From contig NZ_CP065383.1 in NCBI RefSeq assembly GCF_015775515.1, forward strand, positions 930,001 to 994,000: 64,000 nucleotides of DNA. Direction: 5' to 3'. The stretch comes from Atribacter laminatus. Its GTDB lineage: Bacteria > Atribacterota > Atribacteria > Atribacterales > Atribacteraceae. A program made the translations under genes and the position numbers. This document shows, in pieces, positions 34,991-43,421 of the stretch (position 1 is the stretch's first letter; every line of letters starts with the position of its first letter). Below the pieces are notes generated by a model. It saw nothing but the letters and a program-made list of their open reading frames with translations, made no database searches and was not told the origin of the DNA.

Positions 34991-35539
34991 GTGTTTTGGG
35001 GAAAATTATTTGCCCTGATTTTAGCAATAATATCCTTACTGGTGGCGTTTTTTGTAGTGGTCATGATTTTCAATGTGATATCTCTCATTACTATCCAGCA
35101 ATGGCTTTTATCTTTTTATCTTTTCTTTACCCAAAATATTTTCTTTAAAATATTGGGAATATTGGTGGCCGTTTTATTCGTATTTTTGGCATGTGCTTTG
35201 CTCCGTTTCCTACTCCCAAAAATGGATAACTCGATAGTTTACGAAACGCCCGAGGGAGAAATTAAAATATCCTTCAATTCATTAAAAGCCTTAACCAAAG
35301 AAGCATTGCGTAATGTTGATGAGGTTGTGAGCGTTGAACCTGAAATAACCAAAGCAGGCAATGAAGCTCAAATCCTTCTTCACCTTCAAGTCAAATCAGA
35401 TACATCAGTACCAGATTTGTCATCGATGGTTCAGAACAAGGTTCGAGAAAAGATAGAAAGACAAACTGGTATTATTGTAAAAAATATCAAGCTCTTTGTG
35501 GATTTAAAATCCCAGGAAAAGCCGGTCGAGAATCCTTAA
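34991..35539 (+). CDS. AmaP-like (alkaline shock protein Asp23 anchor) membrane protein
   Basis: 182 residues from the GTG at 34991, spaced eight bases from AGGGAGG; the GTG at 34982 overlaps that site. Two N-terminal transmembrane helices (about 5-30 and 50-73) followed by a cytosolic alpha/beta domain with ISFNSLKALTKEALRNVD and LHLQVKSDTSVPDLSSMVQN, like AmaP and the Asp23/DUF322 group. The 3' end overlaps the convergent gene on the other strand by 36 bases. Role in envelope stress is inferred from the family. Confidence 0.75.
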   Translation: MFWGKLFALILAIISLLVAFFVVVMIFNVISLITIQQWLLSFYLFFTQNIFFKILGILVAVLFVFLACALLRFLLPKMDNSIVYETPEGEIKISFNSLKALTKEALRNVDEVVSVEPEITKAGNEAQILLHLQVKSDTSVPDLSSMVQNKVREKIERQTGIIVKNIKLFVDLKSQEKPVENP

Positions 35540-36121
35540 AAACCCATACCCTCTCAAGTAAAATAAAACTGATATGATTAATAAGGTTGTTATTGTGTGG
35601 ATTTCTTTTATTAATATAACATTCCAGGAAAAGCTCCCTAAAGGGTGAGGATAAGGACGAAATATTGGTAAGTATCGTGGTACTTTTTGATAGTAATTGA
35701 TGTACTCTTCCTTAAATTTATTGGCGAGGAATTGTTCTTCGGCGCATATGATTGGGTGATAAAGAAGAAGAAAAAGTAAAAAGAACAAAGGAATCATAAA
35801 AATATAACCAGAAAAAAGCGATATTCCAGTTCCAATGATTCCATTAGCAAGATAGAGTGGATTCCGGACAAAGGCATAGGGACCGGCTGTAGTGAGTTCA
35901 GCAACCTCAAACATTGGACCACGGTAATTTTTTATGTAACCAACACCCCAAATTCGGAAAATTTCTCCAATAGCGAGGGTCAATAAACCGGATATGAAAA
36001 AAGTGGTTTTTACTTGTGCAAAAAGAAAAACCAGAAGCCCTGTAATTCCCCAAATCATACCTCGATAAGGGAAAAGAAAGGCTCCCAACTTTTCTGCTGA
36101 TGCGGAAAGACTGCGTTCCAT
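35504..36121 (-). CDS. Isoprenylcysteine carboxyl methyltransferase-like membrane protein (ICMT/PEMT family)
   Basis: 205 residues with four to five hydrophobic segments. The methyltransferase signature GPYAFVRNPLYLANGIIGTG (about 91-110) and the later CAEEQFLANKFKEEYINYYQ with the catalytic Glu-Glu pair are typical of ICMT and phospholipid N-methyltransferases. Start ATG 36121 behind GGAGGT. In bacteria these proteins methylate small lipids or unknown targets; substrate is open. The 3' tail overlaps the AmaP-like gene in convergent orientation. Confidence 0.82.
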   Translation of the reverse strand: MERSLSASAEKLGAFLFPYRGMIWGITGLLVFLFAQVKTTFFISGLLTLAIGEIFRIWGVGYIKNYRGPMFEVAELTTAGPYAFVRNPLYLANGIIGTGISLFSGYIFMIPLFFLLFLLLYHPIICAEEQFLANKFKEEYINYYQKVPRYLPIFRPYPHPLGSFSWNVILIKEIHTITTLLIISVLFYLRGYGFLRILDRLFLGF

Positions 36122-36159
36122 ATATAACCTCCAATTTTATTGCTATCTGAGAAACCCAA

Positions 36160-36770
36160 TAATTTGTAAAATCCTGACCCCTCCCGTCGCCAGCGACACT
36201 CCTCGTCATTCTATGGAGCGCCTTATGCGACGTGAGGATCTCTCAATGTCAATCTATTTCCTTATTTTTTAATATTTTTACTAAATGAGATTGCCACGTC
36301 GTCTAACCAAAAGACGGTTAGCCTCCACTCAATGACCGAGCAGGAAAAAACTCAAATCCCCCTAACCCCCTTTGCTAAAGGGGGAAATTCATTTATGGAT
36401 AGGTATTTTCATTGTCATCTGGTACCAACGTTTGGTATCAATGTCTCTCCTGAAAATACCAATATTGGTGAAAAAAGAATAAACAAAAAAAGAAAAAGGC
36501 ACACCCCCCTTAAATCCCCCCTCAATGGGGGAATGAATTCAACAATTCCCCTCCTTGGAGGGGTGCCGTTTATACGGCGGGGAGGGTGCTTTTCATTCGT
36601 CATCCGGATTGGTGCTTTCCCGCGTGAGGATCTCGTCTTTGAGGTTTTTTTCAAAATGAGATTCTCACGTCGCATAATACGCTCCTTACTATGACGATTA
36701 TAGATAGATATTTCATCTCACCATCTGATATCGTAGGGCAGCATGATGGTCTACCATCGCATCTAATAAT
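36160..36770. repeat. Repeat mosaic with R1c/b hybrid, R1a, R2, R5 and a long inverted module
   Basis: Contains an R1 copy at 36190-36237 whose left arm is the c subtype (TCATTCTATGG) and right arm the b subtype (GTGAGGATCTC), R1a (36286-36335), R2 (about 36357-36382), R5 (36402-36461), a C/G-rich module (36500-36592) with centre GCCGTTTATACGGC, R1b (36598-36637), R1c (36654-36695) and a degenerate R5 (about 36705-36760). About 190 bp (36400-36592) recurs inverted at 54803-54990. Confidence 0.75.
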
Positions 36771-37772
36771 TTAGATTGTAACATTGGTTGATTTTTCGGT
36801 AATCCTCCAGAGTTCATCCTGAGGACAGGATTCAATAATTTCATTTTCACCATTGGCACGAACTAAAATTTTATCCTTCAAATCGGTAATTGTTCCGATC
36901 TGGAAAGCTGGAATTGATTCTTTTTCAAGGTCTTCAAGCAAAGGGTCAGGATGAGGCGTAAAGAGGATCAATGTCCCACTTGATATGAGCCGCAGAGGGT
37001 CAATCTGGAAAAATTCACTTATTGTTTTGGTTTCTGGACGAAGCGGAACTGATTTTTCTTCAACCATAAAACCAAGATTCTGACCTGCACAGACTTCCCA
37101 AAGGGCACCGAGCAAGCCTCCTTCTGTGGCATCATGCAAACAATGGGGGTTGTGTTTTAAGGCAATCTTTCCCTCAGGAACTACACTAAGCAATGAAATG
37201 AAGTCTTGAGCTTTTTGAACAAAGCTTTGATCGAATTGAATGGTGAGTTGTTCATGGTAAAGGTTGGCCAAAATAGCTGTGCCTTCAATGCCGGCTCCTT
37301 TGGTGATGATTATTGTATCTCCTGGCCGTACCTTTTCGACATCAGGGATATTATTACGCTTGACTCGACCAATGCCGAAACAATGGATCAAGGTCCGATT
37401 GACCACGTCAGAAATTTCAGTATGTCCTCCCAAAACAGCTATACCTATTTTTTTACTTGTTAAATCAACATCTTTCATTATTGATTGGATTTGATTTTCA
37501 TCGGAATTTGGAGGCAAAACGATACTGATCAATAAACCAACCGGTTCGGCTCCAGCACAAATTAAATCATTAGCTACAACATGAACAGCGAATGAGCCGA
37601 TATGAGTACTGGTACCGGTAATGGGATCACAGGTGAGTGCGATGAGGTCTTCATCACAGTCTACAACCCCACAATCACGACCTAAGGAGGCATTATAGAT
37701 AACTTCTTTTCTTTTTTTCCCTTGATAAGGGAAAACCAGTTCTAATAGTTTTTCTGGACTAATTTTTCCCAA
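36771..37772 (-). CDS. HypE/AIR-synthase-like (PurM-fold) protein
   Basis: 333 residues. PurM/HypE fold: ATP-binding ITGTSTHIGSFAVHVVANDL with the DPITGT loop, EPVGLLISIVLPP, IAVLGGHTEIS and the second half with GDTIIITKGAGIEGTAILA and HDATEGGLLGALWEV. Unlike hydrogenase-maturation HypE, its C-terminus lacks the PRIC-type terminal cysteine motif (it ends EKSTNVTI), and no hyp genes are near, so it is probably one of the free-standing AIR-synthase-related proteins whose substrate is unknown. Start TTG at 37772 with a distant AGGAGAG. Confidence 0.8.
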   Translation of the reverse strand: MGKISPEKLLELVFPYQGKKRKEVIYNASLGRDCGVVDCDEDLIALTCDPITGTSTHIGSFAVHVVANDLICAGAEPVGLLISIVLPPNSDENQIQSIMKDVDLTSKKIGIAVLGGHTEISDVVNRTLIHCFGIGRVKRNNIPDVEKVRPGDTIIITKGAGIEGTAILANLYHEQLTIQFDQSFVQKAQDFISLLSVVPEGKIALKHNPHCLHDATEGGLLGALWEVCAGQNLGFMVEEKSVPLRPETKTISEFFQIDPLRLISSGTLILFTPHPDPLLEDLEKESIPAFQIGTITDLKDKILVRANGENEIIESCPQDELWRITEKSTNVTI

Positions 37773-37789
37773 TTTAAATCACACTTTCT

Positions 37790-38290
37790 CTCCTATAAAT
37801 ATTGTGATGATCCATATATGCTCTCTTCACACAGATCCTTATCTCCTCCCATTTTTCTTTTTTCCTCTCCCCTGGTGGGAGAGGATTAAGGTGAGGGGAA
37901 AAATTGAATATTACCTTCAAGCTTTCATTTATTAAAACCAAATTTGGTTCTAAATCTGGGTTTTCACCCTCATCCTCACCTTCTCCCATCAAGGGAGAAG
38001 GAATTATTGTGATACGTCATCTTGAGCGGTGCTTTCCCGCGTGAGGATCTAGCCTTTTTATTATTATAAAAAATTACTAAATGAGATTGCCACGTCGCTA
38101 CGCTCCTCGCAATGACGGAACAGGAAAAAATTCAAATCCCCCTTACCCCCCCCTTTTTTTTCTAAAGGGGGAGATTGGTTCTTGAGTATAAATTTTTATC
38201 CTCATCTGGTGCTACTAAGCAGCATGAAGGCCTATCCTCATTTACTGCTAAAAACTAACTTGAGGGTATATTCCGAATATAAATAAATTT
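37790..38290. repeat. Repeat mosaic (R8, R3, R1b, R1a, R2, R5)
   Basis: No gene. R8 (37864-37905), R3 (about 37978-38004), R1b (38017-38051), R1a (38082-38118), R2 (about 38140-38172) and a degenerate R5 (38197-38245). The R1a-R2-R5 order matches 34456-34590 and 36286-36461. Confidence 0.7.
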
Positions 38291-38307
38291 TTATAAAGAA
38301 AGCTGGA

Positions 38308-38754
38308 TTATAGATTTTCAGAAGGTGTGACTAAATCGGATTGGGGTGGATTGTCTCCTTTTTCAATAGTAACCTTGGATTGCATCCGTGCGCCTTCTTC
38401 GACGAAGATACAGTTCGTTTTAATGTTACCTTCACATCGACCCAGTTTAGATAAGTAGAGAAAAGAGACTCGAGCAATCCCACGAAAATGTCCTTCAATA
38501 TAAAGGCAATTAGCCTCAATTTCTGCAGTCACCAAAGCGTTTTCAGCAATAATAACAATGGGACATTGAATTTTTCCATTGACCTTTCCTTCTAAACGAA
38601 TCAAGCCCTCAACATGAATAGATCCTTCAAAAAAAGTATCTTCCGGTAGATAGAGTTCAACCGGATGTTTTTTTAAAACAGTTTCAATAAAATGTTGATT
38701 TGATTGGGAGCGGATTTTATCGCTCCAAGTACAGATTAAATTGTTCCAGTCCAT
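38308..38754 (-). CDS. Bactofilin
   Basis: 148 residues. The central right-handed beta-helix repeat pattern of bactofilins (DUF583) is clear: SIHVEGLIRLEGKVNGKI, VIIAENALVTAEIEANCLYI, FLYLSKLGRCEGNIKTN. Bactofilins assemble into nucleotide-free filaments that place cell-wall or polysaccharide machinery. The start ATG 38754 has only a weak ribosome site. It sits alone, 146 bases from the SLH-barrel gene's terminator. Confidence 0.88.
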   Translation of the reverse strand: MDWNNLICTWSDKIRSQSNQHFIETVLKKHPVELYLPEDTFFEGSIHVEGLIRLEGKVNGKIQCPIVIIAENALVTAEIEANCLYIEGHFRGIARVSFLYLSKLGRCEGNIKTNCIFVEEGARMQSKVTIEKGDNPPQSDLVTPSENL

Positions 38755-38846
38755 GAGAGAGATTTTAGCATAATAACGGCATTGATTCCATGGATTATGA
38801 CTCTATAAGGAAGATAAAATAATTAAAAGGGAGAAGAAAATAAAAA

Positions 38847-38877
38847 ACCCCTGGGGGGTTACCCCCCCAGGGGTTTT
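38847..38877 (-). terminator. Strong intrinsic terminator of the SLH-barrel gene
   Basis: AACCCCTGGGGGG pairs with CCCCCCAGGGGTT and is followed on the minus strand by TTTTTATTTTC. A very stable GC stem, consistent with a highly expressed gene. Confidence 0.92.
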
Positions 38878-38899
38878 GAAGTTACTGGAAATACTAGGT

Positions 38900-40627
38900 T
38901 TAGAAGCTGACAGAAAGTTCGGCGGTAAGAGTACCAGCATTATCAACAATATTCCCGGTCCAATTATCGTCATATTCATCTTCCCAGGTCCCGATTTCGT
39001 AAGACAAGGTCAGATTGGTTTTGTCAGCCATTTCCCAGGCTACTTCAGCCATTGCGCTCCAGGGCTGGACATCAGCAGGAGTGACGCTGTCGTAACGACC
39101 TTCAACAGTAAGGGTGGTCTTTTCTTCGATCCATTCATACGCCAAAGCACCCACTGCGGTGATTTCAGCATTGGCTGAATCGTATTGACCTCTCACGCTG
39201 AAGTAGGCTTCATTGTTTTCACTATCAAGATCGAGTGGGTAATTCAAGTAAGCACCATAGACCTTGAAGCTACTATCCATCAAGTCATACAAACCGTGAA
39301 TGATTCCGGTTTCACCCTTGGCCGCTTCAAAGGGCACATAGGTCACAGTTCCTTCTACAGCATTGGTGACCATGTCGCCAGTAGTAATAGCTGCTGCCCA
39401 GTCGTAGGACAGATCCAAGGTCCAGCTGTCGTCGCCTTCTTCATCTCCGGAGAGAATGAAGCTGGCACCGACCCCAAAGCCCATTTCATCATCAGCAAAG
39501 GCGCTGGTGGTCACGGCTGAATCAGCCGGAGTGAACCCATCGACAACGTAGTGACCGTCAACGGTGATGGTGGCATCATCTGAGGCTTTGATTTCAATTT
39601 CTCCAGCCACACCATAAGCCCCGGACAGAGCCGCATAGGCACCTTCAACGGTGAGCATGACATCGGAATCATCAAAGTCGGTCCAGACATCAGCACTGAC
39701 CACCAGATCGCTATCGACGTTATAGAACTCAGTGCCTTCTGGCATCCAGGTGGCCATCACACCAACGTGTTCCCATTCAGCCCGAACCGCATAGAACTCG
39801 TTGAGGTCGCCTAAAGCTTTCCACAACACATCGCTATCTTCTGGGGTATAGCTGACATAGAATCCTTCGTAATCGAGGTCATAATCCCGATCATCATCAG
39901 GATCATCCGGTTGGTAATCACCGAGCACCAAACCGAGACCAATCATGTTCTGACGAATTTCACCCGCTTGAATGAACCACTCGTCTTTCTGGTAGATCAA
40001 CCAGAAATTATTGGCCGTGACGTTTGGAGCATCACCATAGCCGAGTGAATTAGCTGCAGTTAAGGTGATTCCAGCAGTGGTGTAGTCATTGATGGTGGCG
40101 GCGATGTAGAGATTGGTTTCATCTTCCCAAGCAGCATCGGTTTTGTCAGTATCAGTTGGGAAATAGGCAGTGTAAGTAGCAGTGAAATCACCAGTCACTT
40201 TCACTGGTTCAGCGTATTTTTCCAGAAGAGCAACTCGGTCTTCCAAGGCTTTGATGGCCTGGCTGTTTTCACCCAGAGCTCTTTTGAGGTCTTCAACGGT
40301 GACCCCGAGGTTCTTCAGTTCATCAGCGAATTCCTGGATCAGTTTCTCGAGCATGGCAATGTCTTCTTGAGTGGCCAAACCAGCTTCATCAACATACTGT
40401 TCCATATAGGCCAAGCAACGAGCCACAGCTTGAGCAAATTCATACCGGGTCAGAGCCCGATTACCACCAAAGGTCCCATCGGGATATCCGATGACACAGC
40501 CTTTGGCTGCTAGAACTTGGACGGCATCATATGCCCAGTGATTCAAGGGCACATCGACAAAGGGATTGGCCAAAGCTGGAATAGCTAAAGCCAAAACGAG
40601 TACAAATGCAATGAGCAGTTTCTTCAT
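38900..40627 (-). CDS. Major outer-membrane protein: SLH domain, coiled coil, beta-barrel
   Basis: 575 residues. Signal peptide (about 1-20), one SLH domain (about 21-75) with FVDVPLNHWAYDAVQVLAAK and YPDGTFGGNRALTRYEFAQA, a helical stalk (about 85-146) of heptad repeats (EDLKRALGENSQAIKALEDR), and a C-terminal barrel of about 430 residues with alternating strands, ending LTAELSVSF with a terminal Phe as in outer-membrane barrels. The SLH domain likely holds the peptidoglycan while the barrel sits in the outer membrane. It is highly acidic. AT/GC composition and codon use differ from flanking genes, with more GC, fitting high expression. ATG 40627 behind AAGGAGG; terminator at 38847. Confidence 0.9.
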   Translation of the reverse strand: MKKLLIAFVLVLALAIPALANPFVDVPLNHWAYDAVQVLAAKGCVIGYPDGTFGGNRALTRYEFAQAVARCLAYMEQYVDEAGLATQEDIAMLEKLIQEFADELKNLGVTVEDLKRALGENSQAIKALEDRVALLEKYAEPVKVTGDFTATYTAYFPTDTDKTDAAWEDETNLYIAATINDYTTAGITLTAANSLGYGDAPNVTANNFWLIYQKDEWFIQAGEIRQNMIGLGLVLGDYQPDDPDDDRDYDLDYEGFYVSYTPEDSDVLWKALGDLNEFYAVRAEWEHVGVMATWMPEGTEFYNVDSDLVVSADVWTDFDDSDVMLTVEGAYAALSGAYGVAGEIEIKASDDATITVDGHYVVDGFTPADSAVTTSAFADDEMGFGVGASFILSGDEEGDDSWTLDLSYDWAAAITTGDMVTNAVEGTVTYVPFEAAKGETGIIHGLYDLMDSSFKVYGAYLNYPLDLDSENNEAYFSVRGQYDSANAEITAVGALAYEWIEEKTTLTVEGRYDSVTPADVQPWSAMAEVAWEMADKTNLTLSYEIGTWEDEYDDNWTGNIVDNAGTLTAELSVSF

Positions 40628-40693
40628 GATATTGCCTCCTTGGTAGTTATCTTAGATTGTATTGAGCTGTCTGCCCTTCCAAGGAGGGGTCAT

Positions 40694-40780
40694 TCAAGAG
40701 TCTCCATGTTTCCTCTTTCGATCCCTCTTGTTTTTCAGGCTTTCAGCTACTCTCTTCGTCTCCTCTCCTGGGCCTACCAA
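40694..40780 (-). CDS. Possible 28-residue leader peptide before the major OMP
   Basis: A TTG at 40780 follows a perfect AAAGGAGGT ribosome site (about 40788-40796) and opens 28 codons (MVGPGEETKRVAESLKNKRD, then RKRKHGDS) to TGA at 40694. It is Arg/Lys-rich and ends 66 bases before the SLH-barrel start. The excellent ribosome site and the gap of 67 bases to the OMP start favour a translated leader, but no homologue is known to me and it could be chance. Confidence 0.4.
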   Translation of the reverse strand: MVGPGEETKRVAESLKNKRDRKRKHGDS

Positions 40781-40796
40781 TTCGTTGCACCTCCTT

Positions 40797-41055
40797 TCAT
40801 TGCCCTTTGGAGTTTGGGACGAGATCGTCTTATTTCATGCATACACAAATAATATACGATAAAAAAGCAAAAAAGACTACAACTTTATAAAAAAAAGTTA
40901 AAAAAAAGCAAAAAAACGAGAAAAAGCAAATAACAAAAAAACAACTAACGCTTTATATTCAGTTTTGCAACAATGAAAAACTACCTTTTTAAAATACCAT
41001 AGCAAATTATTGAAAAAATGAAAAGCCCCTCATACAAATTTAATAAAAAATACAT
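40797..41055. promoter_or_regulatory. AT-rich promoter region upstream of the major OMP
   Basis: Contains long T-tracts on the minus strand (several runs of 6-8 T within 40860-41050) resembling an UP element, and TATATT/TATTAT-type -10 candidates near 40850. No confident -35. Beyond 41000 nothing else was recognised. Consistent with strong transcription of the OMP. Confidence 0.35.
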
Positions 41056-42270
41056 TTATTTTTTTAAGACGGATAATTTTTGAATAACTTGATTCCATGA
41101 CGTTTCCCGATTGAAGGCGAGGAATTCGTATTGTGGATTATAAGAATCATAAGGAAAATAAAGGCTCAGACCATGAGAATTTACGACATAAGGGCCATTG
41201 GTTCTATTATAGAGTACAACTTGTGAGAGGAGGTTGCTAACTAAAAAAGCTGCAGTTTTTGTCTCAGATGATTGAACCCGGTTATCCGAAGTAAGAAGCA
41301 TAGAAAAATCGCCTAAATCGATAAGATCAAAATCGCTAAAATATTGGCTTGAATCTCCGATATCAGTATAAATTTGTGAAGAGGTATGATTATCAAATAA
41401 AATTGCTCTGGATAGTTGCCCAATGCCCGCCGCTAATTCATCCATTCTATTGAGATCAGAGACAGAAATGTTGACATTTTGAGAAGGAAATTGATTGATA
41501 AAACTATCGGCAATGATTTGTGCAAGCTGGATTTCATTCATGGTTGGGTTAGTGATCAAACTATCCAGGAAGGTGGTATAATCCCACCCCTCGCCGGGTA
41601 CGCTTTCCTGAGAAGCAACCAAAATATTTGAACTATTTCGGACTTCATAGGCTACTTCTACCATAGCCATCAAGCAGGCATCCATACCAAGAAGATTGAT
41701 TGGTTTATTTAGGATAGATTTTGCATTCATTAAAGCTTGACCCAGTTCTGGGATTGAAATTGAATCGTTCAATGAAGTTTCATCAAAGGAAATATTTTTT
41801 CCTTTGAAACCAGATCCATGATTCCAAAGGATGAGGGCATATTTATCGGCTGGATAATTTAGTGCACAATAGCGAATAAATTCAACTAAGTTATTCGCAT
41901 CGCCCATGTTAATTTCACCTAACTGTTGAAGAACCTCGGAGTTAATTTGAATAGGATTGGTGTCTTTTCGAACGAGATAACGGATAGCCGGTCCCCGTAG
42001 TGAGTCATGTTCAACAATAATTTTTACTTTATCGGATGAGCCCACCATTTCCATCGAATTTAGATCGGCTAAGGCATAGTTATCAAGGTCATTATCACCA
42101 TTGAGAAATACCATAACCGTCCAGTTTGCTTTGATTTTTTCCTGATAAGGAGATGGAACGACTGACCCAATACAACCATTGAGGATAAAGGCGAGAAAAA
42201 CAAGGTTAAAAGTAACAATAAACCAGTAATAAATATTAGGTTTTAGTGTTTTTTGTTTATGAATATTCAA
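41056..42270 (-). CDS. Lipoprotein of the clostripain (C11) cysteine peptidase family
   Basis: 404 residues starting at TTG 42270, five bases after AGGAGG; the frame is open upstream to 42324. A hydrophobic signal ends in lipobox ILNGC (about residue 33). The C11 domain shows WTVMVFLNGDNDLDNYALAD, the catalytic His in ILWNHGSGF (about 150) and the catalytic Cys in LLGMDACLMAMVEVAYE (about 200). Clostripain homologues cut after Arg/Lys; whether this one is active or processed is not tested. It would be outside the inner membrane, anchored by lipid. Confidence 0.87.
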   Translation of the reverse strand: MNIHKQKTLKPNIYYWFIVTFNLVFLAFILNGCIGSVVPSPYQEKIKANWTVMVFLNGDNDLDNYALADLNSMEMVGSSDKVKIIVEHDSLRGPAIRYLVRKDTNPIQINSEVLQQLGEINMGDANNLVEFIRYCALNYPADKYALILWNHGSGFKGKNISFDETSLNDSISIPELGQALMNAKSILNKPINLLGMDACLMAMVEVAYEVRNSSNILVASQESVPGEGWDYTTFLDSLITNPTMNEIQLAQIIADSFINQFPSQNVNISVSDLNRMDELAAGIGQLSRAILFDNHTSSQIYTDIGDSSQYFSDFDLIDLGDFSMLLTSDNRVQSSETKTAAFLVSNLLSQVVLYNRTNGPYVVNSHGLSLYFPYDSYNPQYEFLAFNRETSWNQVIQKLSVLKK

Positions 42271-42354
42271 AAAAACCTCCTGGTATTTGCTAAGCTTTAT
42301 ATAGCATAGTTCTTTATTCCGCATATTGGCGTCTTTTAATGACGAAAATGTCTT

Positions 42355-42690
42355 TTCACAAATGAATTTCCCCCTTTAGAAAAGGGGGTTAGGGGGATTT
42401 GAAAGACTGAGTAAAAATCGAATCCCTCTCATTCTCCCTTTGGACAAAGGGAGAAGAAAAAAAATTGAGCTCAATAGATTGCCGCGTCACTTCGTTCCTC
42501 TCAATGACGAGTCAGAGTTCCTTCTCCCTTGATGGGAGAAGTTGAGGATGAGGGTGAAAACCCAAGATTCGACATGCCATGGCATGTCGCTACATTATAT
42601 AAAGATCGGGCGCAATACATTGCATCCCTCCAATTTTTAATTCTTTTGTAGGAGCTTGATGAAGCCCGCAAATGGATTTACAAGATAGGA
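42355..42690. repeat. Most complete composite repeat (R2-R4-R1a-R3-R6-R7)
   Basis: Order: R2 (about 42365-42400), R4 with CTCCCTTTGGACAAAGGGAG (about 42432-42455), R1a (42473-42510), R3 (about 42515-42545), perfect R6 (42570-42589) and R7 (about 42605-42670). Partial copies in the same order occur at 50690-50990 and 60290-60470 and reversed at 26290 and 48740. Confidence 0.78.
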
Positions 42691-42695
42691 TACAA

Positions 42696-43241
42696 TTAAA
42701 ACTGTACTTCAACTTCTACACGTGAAATATCAGCGCCTGCTTCGCTAGTTTCGCCTGTCGTATCAGTGAAAGAAAAAAACCTCTGGTATTGTATTTTGAG
42801 AACTCTATAGTTACTAAGCGAGTCAAGAACATTTCCCTGTATATCAGTCGTTACTGCCATGAATTCAATTGAATTTGGGCTATTGAGCTCTTCTAAATTG
42901 ATTGTCATTGTTACTGTGGTGTCAATGGTATTGGCATCATTGATGAAAATTTGAGTTCCATCAGGCTTTTTTAAGTAAAAATTGCCTCCGTCATAACGGG
43001 CAACATAATATTTATCCCAGGTGTTCGGATCGGCTTTGGGACCAGTGAGAATATTGCCGTCAGTATCGAAAACAAAATAATAGATATATTGCGACGAAGC
43101 CAATCCTTTCATAACCCCTCTAACGGTCAAGGTTTTTCCTATTTCTCCCCAACTTGGCTGGTCACCACGGGCGCAGCCGGTGGTCATAATGTTTAATGCC
43201 AAGACAGCTAATATTAATATGAATAGTAACTTTCCTTTCAT
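42696..43241 (-). CDS. Exported lipoprotein, unknown function
   Basis: 181 residues from ATG 43241, eight bases after AAGGAG; the frame extends upstream into a repeat. Signal with lipobox MTTGC at about residue 22. The mature domain (FVFDTDGNILTGPKADPNTW, VTTDIQGNVLDSLSNYR) reads like a beta-sandwich with predicted Ca- or ligand-binding loops. No family recognised. It is downstream of the LptD-like gene in the same direction, across 180 bases. Confidence 0.6.
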   Translation of the reverse strand: MKGKLLFILILAVLALNIMTTGCARGDQPSWGEIGKTLTVRGVMKGLASSQYIYYFVFDTDGNILTGPKADPNTWDKYYVARYDGGNFYLKKPDGTQIFINDANTIDTTVTMTINLEELNSPNSIEFMAVTTDIQGNVLDSLSNYRVLKIQYQRFFSFTDTTGETSEAGADISRVEVEVQF

Positions 43242-43244
43242 AAT

Positions 43245-43421
43245 TTTTCTCCTTAATAAACAATTAATTGGATAGACGTTCATGCTATAGTGTAGCATCA
43301 GAAAAAGATGAAAATCCATTTTTCAGCATGCTATGGCATGCTGCTCCATTCATCTCGAGCAATAAATAGTCGTCCCTGCGGAAAACAAAATCAGCAAGCG
43401 GGTGACTTTTAATGGTTTTCT
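43245..43421. repeat. Degenerate R5 and R6 repeats
   Basis: R5 (43270-43320) has central hairpin ATGCTATAGTGTAGCAT; R6 variant CAGCATGC-TATG-GCATGCTG (43324-43343) differs from the R6 consensus on both arms in a compensated way. Confidence 0.65.

Noticed and set aside
36771-37772. Calling the PurM-fold protein HypE
   Set aside because: The C-terminal PRIC-type cysteine needed for hydrogenase cofactor assembly is missing and no other hyp genes are near.
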